A stretch of DNA of 64,000 nt from Tepidamorphaceae bacterium. Lineage in GTDB: Bacteria > Pseudomonadota > Alphaproteobacteria > Rhizobiales > Tepidamorphaceae. Shown piece by piece: positions 8,500-18,005 of the stretch. The notes below the pieces were generated by a model. The model saw only the letters and a program-made list of their open reading frames with translations, had not been told where the DNA came from and searched no databases. A program made the translations under genes and the position numbers. Position 1 is the first letter of the stretch, and the number at the start of each line of letters is the position of its first letter. The DNA lies in the NCBI GenBank assembly GCA_028279445.1, contig JANQNT010000031.1:57955-121954 (forward strand), written 5' to 3'.

Positions 8500-10068
8500 A
8501 TGAGCGACGCGGTTGCCACGGAGACAGGCGGTCGGGCGCAGCGCGGCGGTGGGCGCTCGGCGCGACGGGCACGACGCACCGCGCCCAACTTCACCATGCT
8601 GCCGGGACTGACCGGCAAGCTGCCGCTGTGCGAGCCGATGGACGAGGAGCACGTCCATCGCATCGACGCGGCCTCGATGGACATCCTGGAAGAGATCGGC
8701 GTCGTCTTTCGCGACGAGATCGCGCTGGCCGACTGGAAGCAGGCGGGCGCCGACGTGCGCGGCGAGCGGGTGCATCTCGATCGCGGGCTGGTGCGCGAAC
8801 TGATCAAGACGATCCCCGCGCAGTTCACCTATCACGCCCGCAACCCGGACAAGAACGTCGCGCTCGGCGGCCGGCAGTCGATCTTCGTGCCGATGACAGG
8901 GGCGCCGTACCTGCGCGATCTCGACGATCAGCGGCGCAACCCCACGCTCGACGATCTGGCCATGTTCCACAAGCTCAGCCACATGTTGCCGGCTTTGCAC
9001 TCGGTCGCCCACCACATCGTCGAGCCCTACGACCACCCGATCAGCCATCGCCATCTGCGCATCACCTATTCCTCCATGAAGCACTCCGACAAGACGTTCA
9101 TGGGCATGACGACGAGCCCGAAGAACGCCGAGGATGTGATGGAGATGTGCGCCATCCTGTTCGGCGCCGACTACCTGGAGGACCACCCGGTCACCACCGG
9201 CAACTGCAACGGCAATTCGCCGCTGGTGTGGGACGAGACGATGCTCGGTGCCATGCGCGCCTTCAGCCGCCGCAACCAGCCGGTGTTGTGCTCGCCCTTC
9301 GTGCTCGGCGGTGCCAACACGCCGGCCTCGGTCGCGCCGACGGTGGCGCAGCTCAACGCCGAGGCGCTTTCCGCGCTTGCCTACACGCAGGTGGTGCGCA
9401 AGGGCTGCCCGGCGATCTACGGCCATTATCTCTCGACAGTGTCGATGAAGTCCGGCGCGCCGATGGCCGGGACGCCGGAAATCAGCCTGATGAATTTCAT
9501 GATCGGCCAGATGGCGCGCTTCTACGGCGTGCCGTGGCGCACCTCCAACACGCTTGGCGGCGCCAAGACGTTCGATGCGCAATCGGGCTACGAGAGTGCC
9601 ACGACGCTTGCCGCGGTGATCCACTCCGGCGCCAACTACATCTGGCACTCGGCCGGCTGGAACGAGGCGGGCATGCACTGCTCGACTGCCAAGTTCGTCG
9701 TCGATGCGGAGCAATGCGCCATGGCCTACCGGATGGCCGAAGGGGTGCGCTGGGACGATTTCGACGAGGCGCTCGCCGCGGTCCGCGATGTGGGGCCGGG
9801 CGGGCACTATCTCGGCCATCCGCACACCCAGGCGAACTTCCAGCGCGCGTATTTCATGCCGGAGCTGTTCGACAACAACTCCATCGAGCAGTGGATGGCG
9901 GAAGGATCGCAGGAGATCACCGAGCGGGCGCTCAAATACGCGCGCAAGCTGCTGGCCGACTACGAGGAGCCCAGGCTCGACGAGGCGAAGAACGAGGCTC
10001 TGCTGGACTACATCGCCCGGCGCGAACGCGAAATTCCGGCGGCGGACGCATTGAATCAGGAGTACTGA
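8500..10068 (+). CDS. MttB-family (COG5598-type) methyltransferase, non-pyrrolysine
   Basis: The 522-residue protein belongs to the trimethylamine methyltransferase (MttB) superfamily. Typical stretches are the N-terminal LDRGLVRELIKTIP-like segment, THHARNP-like YHARNPDKN, and the central YLSTVSMKSGAP region. No in-frame TAG is present, so it is not a pyrrolysine enzyme. Non-Pyl members characterised elsewhere demethylate quaternary amines such as glycine betaine, proline betaine and carnitine onto a corrinoid protein. No corrinoid-binding partner gene is in this window. The ATG has GGAGG eight bases upstream; a GTG ten codons earlier is less likely. It precedes the HpbD-like epimerase by 42 bp, suggesting a cyclic betaine substrate. 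Confidence 0.85.
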   Translation: MSDAVATETGGRAQRGGGRSARRARRTAPNFTMLPGLTGKLPLCEPMDEEHVHRIDAASMDILEEIGVVFRDEIALADWKQAGADVRGERVHLDRGLVRELIKTIPAQFTYHARNPDKNVALGGRQSIFVPMTGAPYLRDLDDQRRNPTLDDLAMFHKLSHMLPALHSVAHHIVEPYDHPISHRHLRITYSSMKHSDKTFMGMTTSPKNAEDVMEMCAILFGADYLEDHPVTTGNCNGNSPLVWDETMLGAMRAFSRRNQPVLCSPFVLGGANTPASVAPTVAQLNAEALSALAYTQVVRKGCPAIYGHYLSTVSMKSGAPMAGTPEISLMNFMIGQMARFYGVPWRTSNTLGGAKTFDAQSGYESATTLAAVIHSGANYIWHSAGWNEAGMHCSTAKFVVDAEQCAMAYRMAEGVRWDDFDEALAAVRDVGPGGHYLGHPHTQANFQRAYFMPELFDNNSIEQWMAEGSQEITERALKYARKLLADYEEPRLDEAKNEALLDYIARREREIPAADALNQEY

Positions 10069-10110
10069 TGTGCCGAACTCCCCAGGGCGCTGAGCGTTAG
10101 GGAACCGCCT

Positions 10111-11217
10111 ATGCGTATCGCCGAAGTTCATATCTACGCTCATGAGCTGCCGGTCAGGAATGGCCCCTACACCATGGCCAACGCCGAGGTGTGGTCGCTG
10201 GACACGACCCTGGTCAAGCTGGTCGCCGACAACGGGCTGGTGGGCTGGGGCGAGACCTGTCCGGTAGGCCCCACCTATGCGCCCGCCCACAGCGCCGGCG
10301 CGCGTGCCGCTCTCGGCGAACTGGCGCCGGGCCTGATTGGTGCACCGCTGCTGCAGCCGCGTGTCCTGCAGCGGCGGATGGACTCGCTGCTCAACGGCCA
10401 TGCCTACGCCAAGGCGGCCATCGACATTGCCGGCTACGACATCCTCGGCCAGCACACCGAACTGCCGGTGGCGGACCTGCTGGGCGGGGCGGTGACGGAG
10501 CGGGTGCCGTCCTACTATGCAACCGGCATCGGCACGCCCGACGAGATCGCCAGGATCGCCGCCGACAAGGTGGACGAAGGCTATCCGCGCCTGCAGATCA
10601 AGCTCGGCGGCCGGCCGCTGGAGATCGACATCGAGACAGTGCGCAAGGTTTGGGAGGCTGTCGGGGCGCGGGCACGTCTGGTGGCCGACGCCAATCGCGG
10701 CTGGACGACGCGCGACGCGCTCACCTTCAGCCATGCCTGCCGGGATATCCCCCTGGTGGTGGAGCAGCCCTGCAACACGCTTGAGGAGATCGCCGCCATC
10801 CGCGACCAGCTGAGCCATCCGGTCTATCTCGACGAGAGCGGGAGCGATCTGACGAGCGTGTTGCGGGCCATCGGCGCGAACCTGTGTGACGGGTTCGGCA
10901 TGAAGCTGACGCGCATCGGCGGCCTGCAGCCGATGTCGGTGTTTCGTGACATCTGCGACGCGCGCGCCATGCCCCATTCGTGCGACGATGCCTGGGGCGG
11001 CGACATCATCCATGCGGCGTGCGTCCATGTCGGCGCAACGGTCGCACCGCGCCTGCTCGAAGGGGTCTGGCTGGCGCAACCCTATGTGGAGGGACACTAC
11101 GATGGGGACAATCCGGTGCGTATCGAGGCCGGCCACATCGCCCTGCCGCAGGGACCTGGATTGGGTGTGCGGCCGGACGAAACGCTGTTCGGTGCACCGC
11201 TTGCGTCATTCGGGTGA
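10111..11217 (+). CDS. hpbD: enolase-superfamily epimerase/dehydratase, 4-hydroxyproline betaine 2-epimerase-like
   Basis: The 368-residue protein is a mandelate racemase/muconate lactonizing enzyme-type member of the enolase superfamily. Catalytic lysines are K164 (LQIKLGG) and K265 (GMKLTRIGG), and Mg2+ ligands D193, E218 and D241. From memory it is very like HpbD of Pelagibaca, which interconverts trans-4-hydroxy-L-proline betaine and cis-4-hydroxy-D-proline betaine. The segments [24 protein letters not shown] and [11 protein letters not shown] are shared. The close relative cis-3-hydroxy-L-proline dehydratase is the main alternative. It is co-directional with the MttB-like gene and faces genes able to finish a hydroxyproline route. 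Confidence 0.75.
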   Translation: MRIAEVHIYAHELPVRNGPYTMANAEVWSLDTTLVKLVADNGLVGWGETCPVGPTYAPAHSAGARAALGELAPGLIGAPLLQPRVLQRRMDSLLNGHAYAKAAIDIAGYDILGQHTELPVADLLGGAVTERVPSYYATGIGTPDEIARIAADKVDEGYPRLQIKLGGRPLEIDIETVRKVWEAVGARARLVADANRGWTTRDALTFSHACRDIPLVVEQPCNTLEEIAAIRDQLSHPVYLDESGSDLTSVLRAIGANLCDGFGMKLTRIGGLQPMSVFRDICDARAMPHSCDDAWGGDIIHAACVHVGATVAPRLLEGVWLAQPYVEGHYDGDNPVRIEAGHIALPQGPGLGVRPDETLFGAPLASFG

Positions 11218-11277
11218 GGGCAGGTCTACACGGTCGATGGCGGACGCATGGCCAGGCTCAGCTTGCCTTAGCGGCTC

Positions 11278-12618
11278 TCACTCGCGGCCGGCCTTCCATT
11301 CCTTCCAGCGCATGACGGCGTTGATGCCGAGCCAGGCCAGCGGCTCGGGCGGCAGGTGGCGCGGTTCGGCCTCCGCCGAGAGGGCTGCCACCGGCTCGCT
11401 GTGCCGCTCGGTCGCCAGATCGGCTGCGGCGATGCCGGCAAGCGTCCCCTTGACCGTGCCCAGACCGTTCTGACAGCAGGCGGAAATCAAGCCCGGTTCG
11501 AGTTCGCCGAAGGCGTGCACGCCGTTCCAGCTCAGGCACAGGTGACCGGCCCAGCGATACTCCATGGCGACGCCGTCCAGTTGCGGGAAACGCTCGCGGA
11601 ACTTGCGGTCGTGGACCTCGCCGGCGGCGGCGACACGCGCCTGCGAAGCCTCCATGGACGGATCGTAGGTGAAGCGTGAGCGCACCACGATACGTTCCCC
11701 ACCGGTGCCGGCGATGCGGCGCACCGTGGTGCCCATCGGGTCGGCCGGCGTAATGGCCCAGCGTGGCTGGCCGCCGAGCGCCTTGGTGGCGTCTTCCGAC
11801 AGCGCTTGCGTCATCGAGGCATAGGTGAACGCGTGGATCAGCCGCCGGCGCAGAAAGCCGAAACTCTCCAGATGGCCGTTGTTGGCCATGATGACGCGCG
11901 GCGCGGTGATGCAGCCCTGGGGCGTCTTCACCTGCCATCCGGCGCCGTTGCGGCGCAGTTCGTTGACCGGCGAGTTCTCGTAGATGGCGGCGTTGCTGCC
12001 AAGGCTGTCGGCCAGCGCGCGGATGTAGGCCGCCGGCTGGATCATCACCGTTCCGGGAGTATGCAGGCCGCAGATGTAGTACCGCGACCCGGTCAGCTCA
12101 TGCATCTGCCGCGCATCGAGCAGGGTGCTGTCCTCGCCGATCTCTGAGAGATGCCCGGCGTAGCGGCGGTTGAGGGCGTCGCCGGCCGGTGTCGCGGCGG
12201 CATTCACCTTGCCGCACGGGTCGAAGACCTCGCCGGGCAGTTGTGTTTCGCGCGCGAAGTCGGCGGCGAATGCGATGGCGAGGCGGTTGAGGCGGATCTC
12301 GTTGCGGTCGCTGTCGGCGCCGTCACCGGCATAGCTTTCCGACGAGAGGTCATGCGGCAGGTCGATCATGAAGCCGGAGTTGCGGCCCGCCGGCCCGTCT
12401 GCCACATGGCTTGCCTCCAGCACGGCGACCCGCAGGTTCGGGTCGTTCAGCGTGATGCGGCGGGCTGCCGACAGTCCGGCAAAGCCCGCGCCGACAATGG
12501 CGACATCCGCCGTGGCGGACCCTTCGAGCAACGGACACGGGCGGCGCTCGGGCAGGATCAGGTTCCAGGCGGCCGGTCCCGGCTGTCGCGGCAGGCGGCG
12601 TGCGCGGTGAACGGCCAT
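11278..12618 (-). CDS. FAD-dependent amine/D-amino-acid oxidoreductase (DAO family, PuuB/OrdL-like)
   Basis: The 446-residue protein has the FAD-binding GxGxxG motif VAIVGAGFAGLSAA at about residues 37-50, then AGRNSGFMIDLPHD, a pattern of gamma-glutamylputrescine oxidase-like (PuuB/OrdL) DAO-family proteins. It oxidises a C-N bond. It is the last gene of the minus-strand run GntR regulator, DapA-like lyase, aldehyde dehydrogenase, oxidase. If the cluster handles cis-4-hydroxy-D-proline, this enzyme would make the pyrroline carboxylate; if it handles an acyclic amine, it would make an aldehyde for the adjacent dehydrogenase. The sequence does not decide between these. Confidence 0.8.
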   Translation of the reverse strand: MAVHRARRLPRQPGPAAWNLILPERRPCPLLEGSATADVAIVGAGFAGLSAARRITLNDPNLRVAVLEASHVADGPAGRNSGFMIDLPHDLSSESYAGDGADSDRNEIRLNRLAIAFAADFARETQLPGEVFDPCGKVNAAATPAGDALNRRYAGHLSEIGEDSTLLDARQMHELTGSRYYICGLHTPGTVMIQPAAYIRALADSLGSNAAIYENSPVNELRRNGAGWQVKTPQGCITAPRVIMANNGHLESFGFLRRRLIHAFTYASMTQALSEDATKALGGQPRWAITPADPMGTTVRRIAGTGGERIVVRSRFTYDPSMEASQARVAAAGEVHDRKFRERFPQLDGVAMEYRWAGHLCLSWNGVHAFGELEPGLISACCQNGLGTVKGTLAGIAAADLATERHSEPVAALSAEAEPRHLPPEPLAWLGINAVMRWKEWKAGRE

Positions 12619-12639
12619 TGCCTCGCTTGCTCCCGCAGA

Positions 12640-14154
12640 TCAGCGGTTGATGCTGGCGTCGACATTGGCGTCGGCGTTGTCGCTCAGGTCGACCCAGATC
12701 GTCTTGATCTGGGTGTACTGATCGTGCGCCTGAACGCCGTTGTCGCGGCCGCCGAAACCTGACTGGCGGAAGCCGCCGAAGGGCGTGGAGATGTCGCCTT
12801 CGCCGTAGCTGTTGATGGTCACCGTGCCGGCCCGGATTGCACGGGCGCCGCGCATGGCGCGCTTCACGTTGGCGGTGAAGATGGACGCGGCAAGTCCGTA
12901 GCGGGTGTCGTTGGCCAGCGCGATCGCCTCGTCGTAGCCCTCGACGGTGAGGACGCTGAGGACGGGTCCGAAGATCTCCTCGCGCGCCGGCGCGGCCGTG
13001 TCGTCCACCTCCAGGATGGTGGGTTCGACATAGGCGCCGTCGCGGGCCTCGCCGCCGAGCAGGACGGTCTGGCCCTTGTCGAGATAGCTGCACACCTTGT
13101 CGAAATGCGCTTTCGAGACGAGCGCGCCGATGCGGGTTTCCGGGTCCAGCGGATCGCCCACGGGCCATTCGCGCGCATGGGCCATGATGGCCTTGAGCAG
13201 CTTGTCCTTGATGCCGGACTGGACGATCAGCCGCGAGGTGGCGGAACAGTTCTCGCCCATGTTCCAGAAGGCGCCGTTGACGATATGGGCGGCGACGGCG
13301 TCGATGTCCTCGGCATCGTCGAGCACGACGGCGGGGTTCTTGCCGCCCATCTCCAGCACCACCTCCTTGATGTTGGACTCGGCCGCGTAACCGAGGAAGC
13401 GCGCGCCGGTCTGCGTCGAGCCGGTGAACGAGACCATGTCGACATCCATGTGGCGGCCGAGCGGTTCGCCGACATCGGGGCCACTGCCGGGCAGGACGTT
13501 GAATACGCCGGGCGGCACGCCGGCCTCCATGGCGAGTTCCGCGACCCGCAGCGCGGTGAGTGAGGTCTCATCGGCCGGCTTGACGATCACCGAGCAGCCG
13601 GCGGCGAGCGCCGGGCCGATCTTCCAGGCCAGCATCAGCAGCGGGAAGTTCCACGGCAGCACGAGGCCGACGACGCCGACCGGCTCGCGCACGATCATGG
13701 CGATGTGCTCGTCGGAGGCCGGCGAGACCTGGTCGTAGAGCTTGTCGATCAGTTCCGCGTGCCAGATCAGGCAGTGGATCGTCTCGGGCAGGTCGACGGT
13801 CTGGCAGTCGTAGATCGGCTTGCCGGAATCCAGGCTCTCCATGACGGCGAGTTCGTGGATGTTGCGCTTGATCAGCTTGGCGAGGCGAATGAGTATCGCC
13901 TTGCGATCGCCAGGCGGCAGGCGCGACCAGCGCCCGTCGTCGAAGGCTTCGCGCGCCTTGGTGACGGCGAAATCCACATCCGCAGCGCCGCAGGCCGCGA
14001 CCCTGGCCAGGACCTCGCCGGTGGCGGGATTGAGCGTTTCGAATGTCTCGCCGGATTGCGCGGCCCGAAAGCCGCCATCGACGAAGGCCTGATTGGGCAG
14101 ATTGAGAGAGGCGGCAATGGCGCGGTACTCGTCCGCGGTCAGAATATCCGACAT
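12640..14154 (-). CDS. aldehyde dehydrogenase, PuuC/AldA-like
   Basis: The 504-residue protein is a full-length NAD(P)+-dependent aldehyde dehydrogenase: VLPWNFPLL, FTGSTQTG, general base in LEMGGKNP, catalytic cysteine in NMGENCSATSR, and EEIFGPVL. The GFGGRDNGVQAHDQYTQIKT end is like gamma-glutamyl-aminobutyraldehyde dehydrogenases. The ATG at 14154 follows GGAGGAGTGACC; a GTG two codons upstream is too close to that site. It almost touches the lyase gene. In a hydroxyproline route the substrate would be alpha-ketoglutarate semialdehyde; the PuuC-like look leaves an aminoaldehyde possible. Confidence 0.87.
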   Translation of the reverse strand: MSDILTADEYRAIAASLNLPNQAFVDGGFRAAQSGETFETLNPATGEVLARVAACGAADVDFAVTKAREAFDDGRWSRLPPGDRKAILIRLAKLIKRNIHELAVMESLDSGKPIYDCQTVDLPETIHCLIWHAELIDKLYDQVSPASDEHIAMIVREPVGVVGLVLPWNFPLLMLAWKIGPALAAGCSVIVKPADETSLTALRVAELAMEAGVPPGVFNVLPGSGPDVGEPLGRHMDVDMVSFTGSTQTGARFLGYAAESNIKEVVLEMGGKNPAVVLDDAEDIDAVAAHIVNGAFWNMGENCSATSRLIVQSGIKDKLLKAIMAHAREWPVGDPLDPETRIGALVSKAHFDKVCSYLDKGQTVLLGGEARDGAYVEPTILEVDDTAAPAREEIFGPVLSVLTVEGYDEAIALANDTRYGLAASIFTANVKRAMRGARAIRAGTVTINSYGEGDISTPFGGFRQSGFGGRDNGVQAHDQYTQIKTIWVDLSDNADANVDASINR

Positions 14155-14156
14155 GG

Positions 14157-15062
14157 TCACTCCTCCGCCTCGATGCGGGCGATTGTGGTCTTGAGAACCC
14201 GCACCACTTGCTCGAGCTGGCGCTTGTCGTCCTTGTTCAAAGGCTTCAACGGCGGGCGCGGCGGCCCGGCCTTCAGTCCGGCCATCTCGCAGCCGTGCTT
14301 GATGTACTGGACGAACTTGCCGCCGGTCTCCAGCAAACCCATCAGCGGCAGCATCGCCGACATGATGCGCCGGCCCTTGTCGAAATCGCCGTCCACCGCG
14401 CAGGCGCGGTAGAGCGCGATGTGCTCGCCCGGCAGGAAGTTGGAGCCCCCGCAGACCCAGCTACGCGCGCCCCAGGCGAAGAACTCCAGCGCCTGGTCGT
14501 CCATGCCGCAGGACATCTGGATGTGGGGATAGTCGCGCGCCAGCAGGTGCACGCGGTTGATGTCGCCGGAGCTTTCCTTGATGGCGGTGAAATTGCGCGA
14601 GCGGCCGACCCGATCGAGGAATTCCTCGCCCATCATCACGCCCATGCGGCCGGGATAGTTGTAGAGCATGATGGGCAGATCGGTGGCGCGGTCGATGGCC
14701 AGCGCGTTGAGGGCGTTTTCGCGCTCGGTGGGCACCGAGTAGGGCGGTGAACCCACCAGGATCGCGTCGGCGCCGAGTTTCGCCGCCGCTTCACCCATGC
14801 GGATGGAGTCGGGCTGCTGCATGGCGCCGGTGCCGACGATCAGCGCGGTGCGACCGCCAATCACCTCGCGGGCGGCCTCGACAAGCGAGATACGTTCCTC
14901 GATCGACTGGGCGTAGTACTCGCCCGTCGATCCGCCGACGATGACACCGTGAACGCCGGCGTCGACGAGAAACGCGACCATGGCCGCGAAGCCGTCGCGG
15001 TCGATCGCGCCATCGTCGGCATGCGGCGTGATCACCGGCGTGTAGATACCCTCGAACTTCAT
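14157..15062 (-). CDS. DapA-family (class I aldolase-like) lyase/deaminase
   Basis: The 301-residue protein is a member of the dihydrodipicolinate synthase/N-acetylneuraminate lyase superfamily: GGSTGEYY, Tyr136 in LYNYPGR and Schiff-base K162 in AIKESSGD. Members include true DapA, sugar-acid aldolases and the pyrroline-4-hydroxy-2-carboxylate deaminase of hydroxyproline catabolism. The setting between an aldehyde dehydrogenase and a GntR regulator makes a biosynthetic DapA unlikely. The start overlaps the regulator's stop by 4 bp. The deaminase role is inferred from the HpbD-like gene nearby. Confidence 0.82.
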   Translation of the reverse strand: MKFEGIYTPVITPHADDGAIDRDGFAAMVAFLVDAGVHGVIVGGSTGEYYAQSIEERISLVEAAREVIGGRTALIVGTGAMQQPDSIRMGEAAAKLGADAILVGSPPYSVPTERENALNALAIDRATDLPIMLYNYPGRMGVMMGEEFLDRVGRSRNFTAIKESSGDINRVHLLARDYPHIQMSCGMDDQALEFFAWGARSWVCGGSNFLPGEHIALYRACAVDGDFDKGRRIMSAMLPLMGLLETGGKFVQYIKHGCEMAGLKAGPPRPPLKPLNKDDKRQLEQVVRVLKTTIARIEAEE

Positions 15063-15796
15063 GCGCGTTCCCTGATTTGCTCCAGGCCGGGCAGGGGCCC
15101 GAGCGGAATGTCCATGCTGGGCGGTGTCACGAAGAGCTCGATTTCAGCGCGCGACAGCTCCCAATGGGCGACCGCGATCCCCGCCGCCGCGTCGGCGTCG
15201 CCGGCCTCGATGGTCGCGATGAACTGCTCGTGGTGTTCGACCGCGATCTCGCGGCTTTCCGCCATGCGTGCATTGCGCGGGTCATAGAACGCCATGCCGA
15301 TGCGGGTGTGGTCGATGAGCAGGCGGCGCAGGCTGGGTTCCAGGAACTCGTTTGCCGCCATTTCTCCGATCACCGCGTGGAAGCGCTCGTTGAGCAGGGC
15401 GCGGCCGCATACATCGCCGTCGCGGATGGCGGCGCGGAACTGCATCTGCACGGCTTTGAGACGGTCGATCTGGCTGGACGTGGCGTTGACGGCGGCAAGA
15501 CGCGAAACGGCCGAATAGACCATCGGCGCCACGACGAAGAAATTGCGCAGCGTCTTGTGCGTCATGGGTGCCACGATGGCACCGCGGTTCTTGCGCAGCA
15601 CCACATAGCCTTCGCCGGCAAGTTGGCGAAGCACCTCACGCAGCGGCGGCCTGGAAATCCGGTAGGTCCGTGCTAGTGTCACTTCATCGATGTCCGAGCC
15701 CGGCTCGAGCGCCTGGGTGAGGATCTGCTGCTTGAGATCCTCGTAGCAGTGCGCCTTCCTGCCTCTGCTGTCGTCGCTGATGCTGTCGTCGCTCAT
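15059..15796 (-). CDS. GntR-family transcriptional regulator (FCD type)
   Basis: The 245-residue protein has an N-terminal winged helix (YEDLKQQILTQALEPGSDIDEVTLARTYRISRPPLREVLRQL) followed by an all-helical FCD ligand domain with its metal-type histidines (ERFHAVI; DHTRIG; EHHEQFI). The ATG has GGGAGG upstream; a TTG four codons earlier is the alternative. It heads the catabolic run and is divergent from the betaine ABC transporter. The AT-rich gap (about 15840-15895) should hold promoters and its operator, but I see no clear dyad. It probably represses the run and perhaps the transporter until a pathway ligand binds. Confidence 0.85.
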   Translation of the reverse strand: MSDDSISDDSRGRKAHCYEDLKQQILTQALEPGSDIDEVTLARTYRISRPPLREVLRQLAGEGYVVLRKNRGAIVAPMTHKTLRNFFVVAPMVYSAVSRLAAVNATSSQIDRLKAVQMQFRAAIRDGDVCGRALLNERFHAVIGEMAANEFLEPSLRRLLIDHTRIGMAFYDPRNARMAESREIAVEHHEQFIATIEAGDADAAAGIAVAHWELSRAEIELFVTPPSMDIPLGPLPGLEQIRERA

Positions 15797-15922
15797 GGGG
15801 CCTCCCAACCGTTGCCTCGGACCAAACGCAACGATTCAACGGTGTAATGATCGCATTATTCGAAAAAAATACATATTGTCTATTATTAAGATTTGTGTTC
15901 CCTTTGCGAAAGGGAGGACGGC

Positions 15923-17011
15923 ATGACTGACACACAAGATCAGGCGGTCATCCGCTGTGAGGGGATCTGGAAGATCTTCGGCAACCGCAGTCGCGATGCG
16001 ATGGATGCGGTGCTCAAAGAGGGACTTTCCAAGGACGAAATCCTTGAGCGTTTCGACTGTGTCGTCGGCGTTCAGGATGCGTCGTTCTCGGTCGCGCGCG
16101 GCGAGATATTCTGCATCATGGGATTGTCGGGGTCGGGCAAGTCGACCCTGATCCGGCACATCAACCGGCTGATCGACCCCACCGCCGGCAACGTCTTCAT
16201 CGAAGGCACCAACGTCAACGAAATCTCGCAGCACCAGTTGCGCGCCATCCGCGCCGAGAAGATCGGCATGGTGTTCCAGAACATGGCGCTGATGCCGCAC
16301 CGCTCGGTGCGCGACAATGTCGCCTTCTCGCTGGAGGTGCGCGGCATCGCGGAAGCCGCCCGCTGGGAGGTGGCGCAACGGGCCATCGACGCGGTGGAGC
16401 TGACCGGCTGGGAGTCGAAGTACCCCGATGAGCTCTCCGGCGGCATGCAGCAGCGTGTCGGCCTGGCGCGCGCCATCGCCGCCGATCCGACGATCCTGCT
16501 GATGGACGAGCCGTTCTCCGCACTCGACCCGCTCATTCGCCGCCAGTTGCAGGACACCTTCATGCATCTGTCGGCGGAGATGGAGAAGACCACTGTCTTC
16601 ATCACGCACGACCTGGACGAGGCGATCCGCATCGGCGACCGCATCGCCATCATGAAGGACGGCGTGCTGGTGCAGATCGGCACGCCGGAGCAGATCGTCA
16701 CCGAGCCGGCCGACGATTATGTGGCCGACTTCGTGGCCGGTATCTCCAAGCTCGATCTGGTCACCGCCGCGCGGGTGATGGAGCCGATCGGCAAGTACGA
16801 AAAGAAGCACGGGCCCGTCGACCGCAAGGCCTGGGAGACCGCCCGGCCGGACGACAACCTCAACAAGCTCGTCGATCTGGCCATTGGCACCGAGCATCCG
16901 ATCCTGGTGCGCTCCGACGGCAAGTTCGTCGGGCTGGTCACCAAGCGGGCGCTGCTACGCGGCATCCAGGGGCGCGACGATGAGATGCACCACGAGGGGG
17001 AGGGCGTGTGA
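15923..17011 (+). CDS. proV: glycine betaine/proline betaine-type ABC transporter ATPase
   Basis: The 362-residue protein is ProV/OpuAA-like. Walker A GLSGSGKST is at 67-75, signature LSGGMQQRV at 171-179, Walker B ILLMDEP about 191-197, and a C-terminal regulatory extension (about 270-360) resembles a reduced CBS region. The long N-terminal lead before Walker A, with the VLKEGLSKDEI insertion, is typical of this quaternary-amine subfamily. GGGAGG stands five bases before the ATG. The gene abuts the permease gene. Together with the next two genes it forms an importer for betaine-like solutes, likely the entry step for the catabolic genes beside it. Confidence 0.92.
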   Translation: MTDTQDQAVIRCEGIWKIFGNRSRDAMDAVLKEGLSKDEILERFDCVVGVQDASFSVARGEIFCIMGLSGSGKSTLIRHINRLIDPTAGNVFIEGTNVNEISQHQLRAIRAEKIGMVFQNMALMPHRSVRDNVAFSLEVRGIAEAARWEVAQRAIDAVELTGWESKYPDELSGGMQQRVGLARAIAADPTILLMDEPFSALDPLIRRQLQDTFMHLSAEMEKTTVFITHDLDEAIRIGDRIAIMKDGVLVQIGTPEQIVTEPADDYVADFVAGISKLDLVTAARVMEPIGKYEKKHGPVDRKAWETARPDDNLNKLVDLAIGTEHPILVRSDGKFVGLVTKRALLRGIQGRDDEMHHEGEGV

Positions 17012-18004
17012 ATGGCTGAGGAACAGGGTTTCAAGCTGCTCGATCCGTTTTCCACGGTCGATCTGGGCATTGCCGACTACGCCGACGGTATCAAGGCCTG
17101 GGCGATCAACAATCGCGGCGTCATCCAGCCGGTCAAGGAGTTCTTCGGCGACATGATCGTGGCCATCGAGGGCGCGCTGCAGGCTGTTCCGCCGCTGGTG
17201 ATGCTGACGATCCTGGTGCTGATGGCCTGGCAGACGGCCGGTCACCGCATCGCCATTCTGGTGGGAGCCTGCCTGCTTGCGCTGGGCCTGCTCGATCCCA
17301 ACGCCTGGTCGCTGGCCATGACGACGCTGTCGATCGTCATCTCCGCGGTGATCCTGTGCGTGGCGATCGGCTTGCCGCTCGGCGTGCTGGCCGGCAAGAA
17401 CGACACCTTCGAGGCGATCATCCGCCCGATCCTCGACACCATGCAGACGATCCCCGCCTTCGTCTATCTGGTGCCGGTCGTCATGCTGATCGGCATCGGC
17501 AATGTGTCCGGCGTCATCGTCACCATCATCTTCGCGCTGGCGCCGCTGGTGCGTCTGACCTCGCTTGGCATTCGCGGCGTGAACCCCAGCGTGGTCGAGG
17601 CGGCGCGCGCGTTCGGCGCGACGCCACGCCAGATCCTGTTCAAGGTCGAACTGCCGCTGGCCACGCCGACGATTTTCGCCGGCCTCAACCAGACCATCAT
17701 GCTGTCGCTGTCGATGGTGGTGATCGCCTCGATGATCTCGGTGAAGGGGCTCGGCAACGAGGTGCTGCGGGCCATGGGCCGGCTCGACGCGGGCAAGGCC
17801 ATCGTCGGCGGGCTCGGCATCGTCATTCTGGCCATCGTGCTCGACCGCATCACGCAAGGGTTGGGCCGTTCGGGACGTGAACGCGGACACCGCAAATGGT
17901 GGCAGACCGGCCCCGTCGGGCTGGTGATGTCGTTTTTTGACAAGGAAGAAGAGCTGCGCCGGGTTGGCGCAGGCGCAAGCGAAGTTCAGGAAAAGGGAGC
18001 CTAA
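17012..18004 (+). CDS. proW: betaine-type ABC transporter permease
   Basis: The 330-residue membrane protein is ProW/OpuAB-like. It has an N-terminal region ahead of the core ([26 protein letters not shown]), then five to six hydrophobic helices with the permease coupling loop [26 protein letters not shown], the EAA motif that docks on ProV. It starts immediately after the ProV stop codon and ends 1 base before the binding-protein start, so the three are one transcript. The C-terminal tail is charged and cytoplasmic. Confidence 0.92.
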   Translation: MAEEQGFKLLDPFSTVDLGIADYADGIKAWAINNRGVIQPVKEFFGDMIVAIEGALQAVPPLVMLTILVLMAWQTAGHRIAILVGACLLALGLLDPNAWSLAMTTLSIVISAVILCVAIGLPLGVLAGKNDTFEAIIRPILDTMQTIPAFVYLVPVVMLIGIGNVSGVIVTIIFALAPLVRLTSLGIRGVNPSVVEAARAFGATPRQILFKVELPLATPTIFAGLNQTIMLSLSMVVIASMISVKGLGNEVLRAMGRLDAGKAIVGGLGIVILAIVLDRITQGLGRSGRERGHRKWWQTGPVGLVMSFFDKEEELRRVGAGASEVQEKGA

Positions 18005-18005
18005 T

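Noticed and set aside
8452..11136. 894-codon minus-strand open frame opposite the MttB-like and HpbD-like genes
   Set aside because: Composition is typical of antisense high-GC frames and it spans two real genes and their gap.
14157..15062. Lysine-pathway dapA
   Set aside because: It is locked in a GntR-controlled catabolic run beside an aldehyde dehydrogenase and an FAD oxidase.
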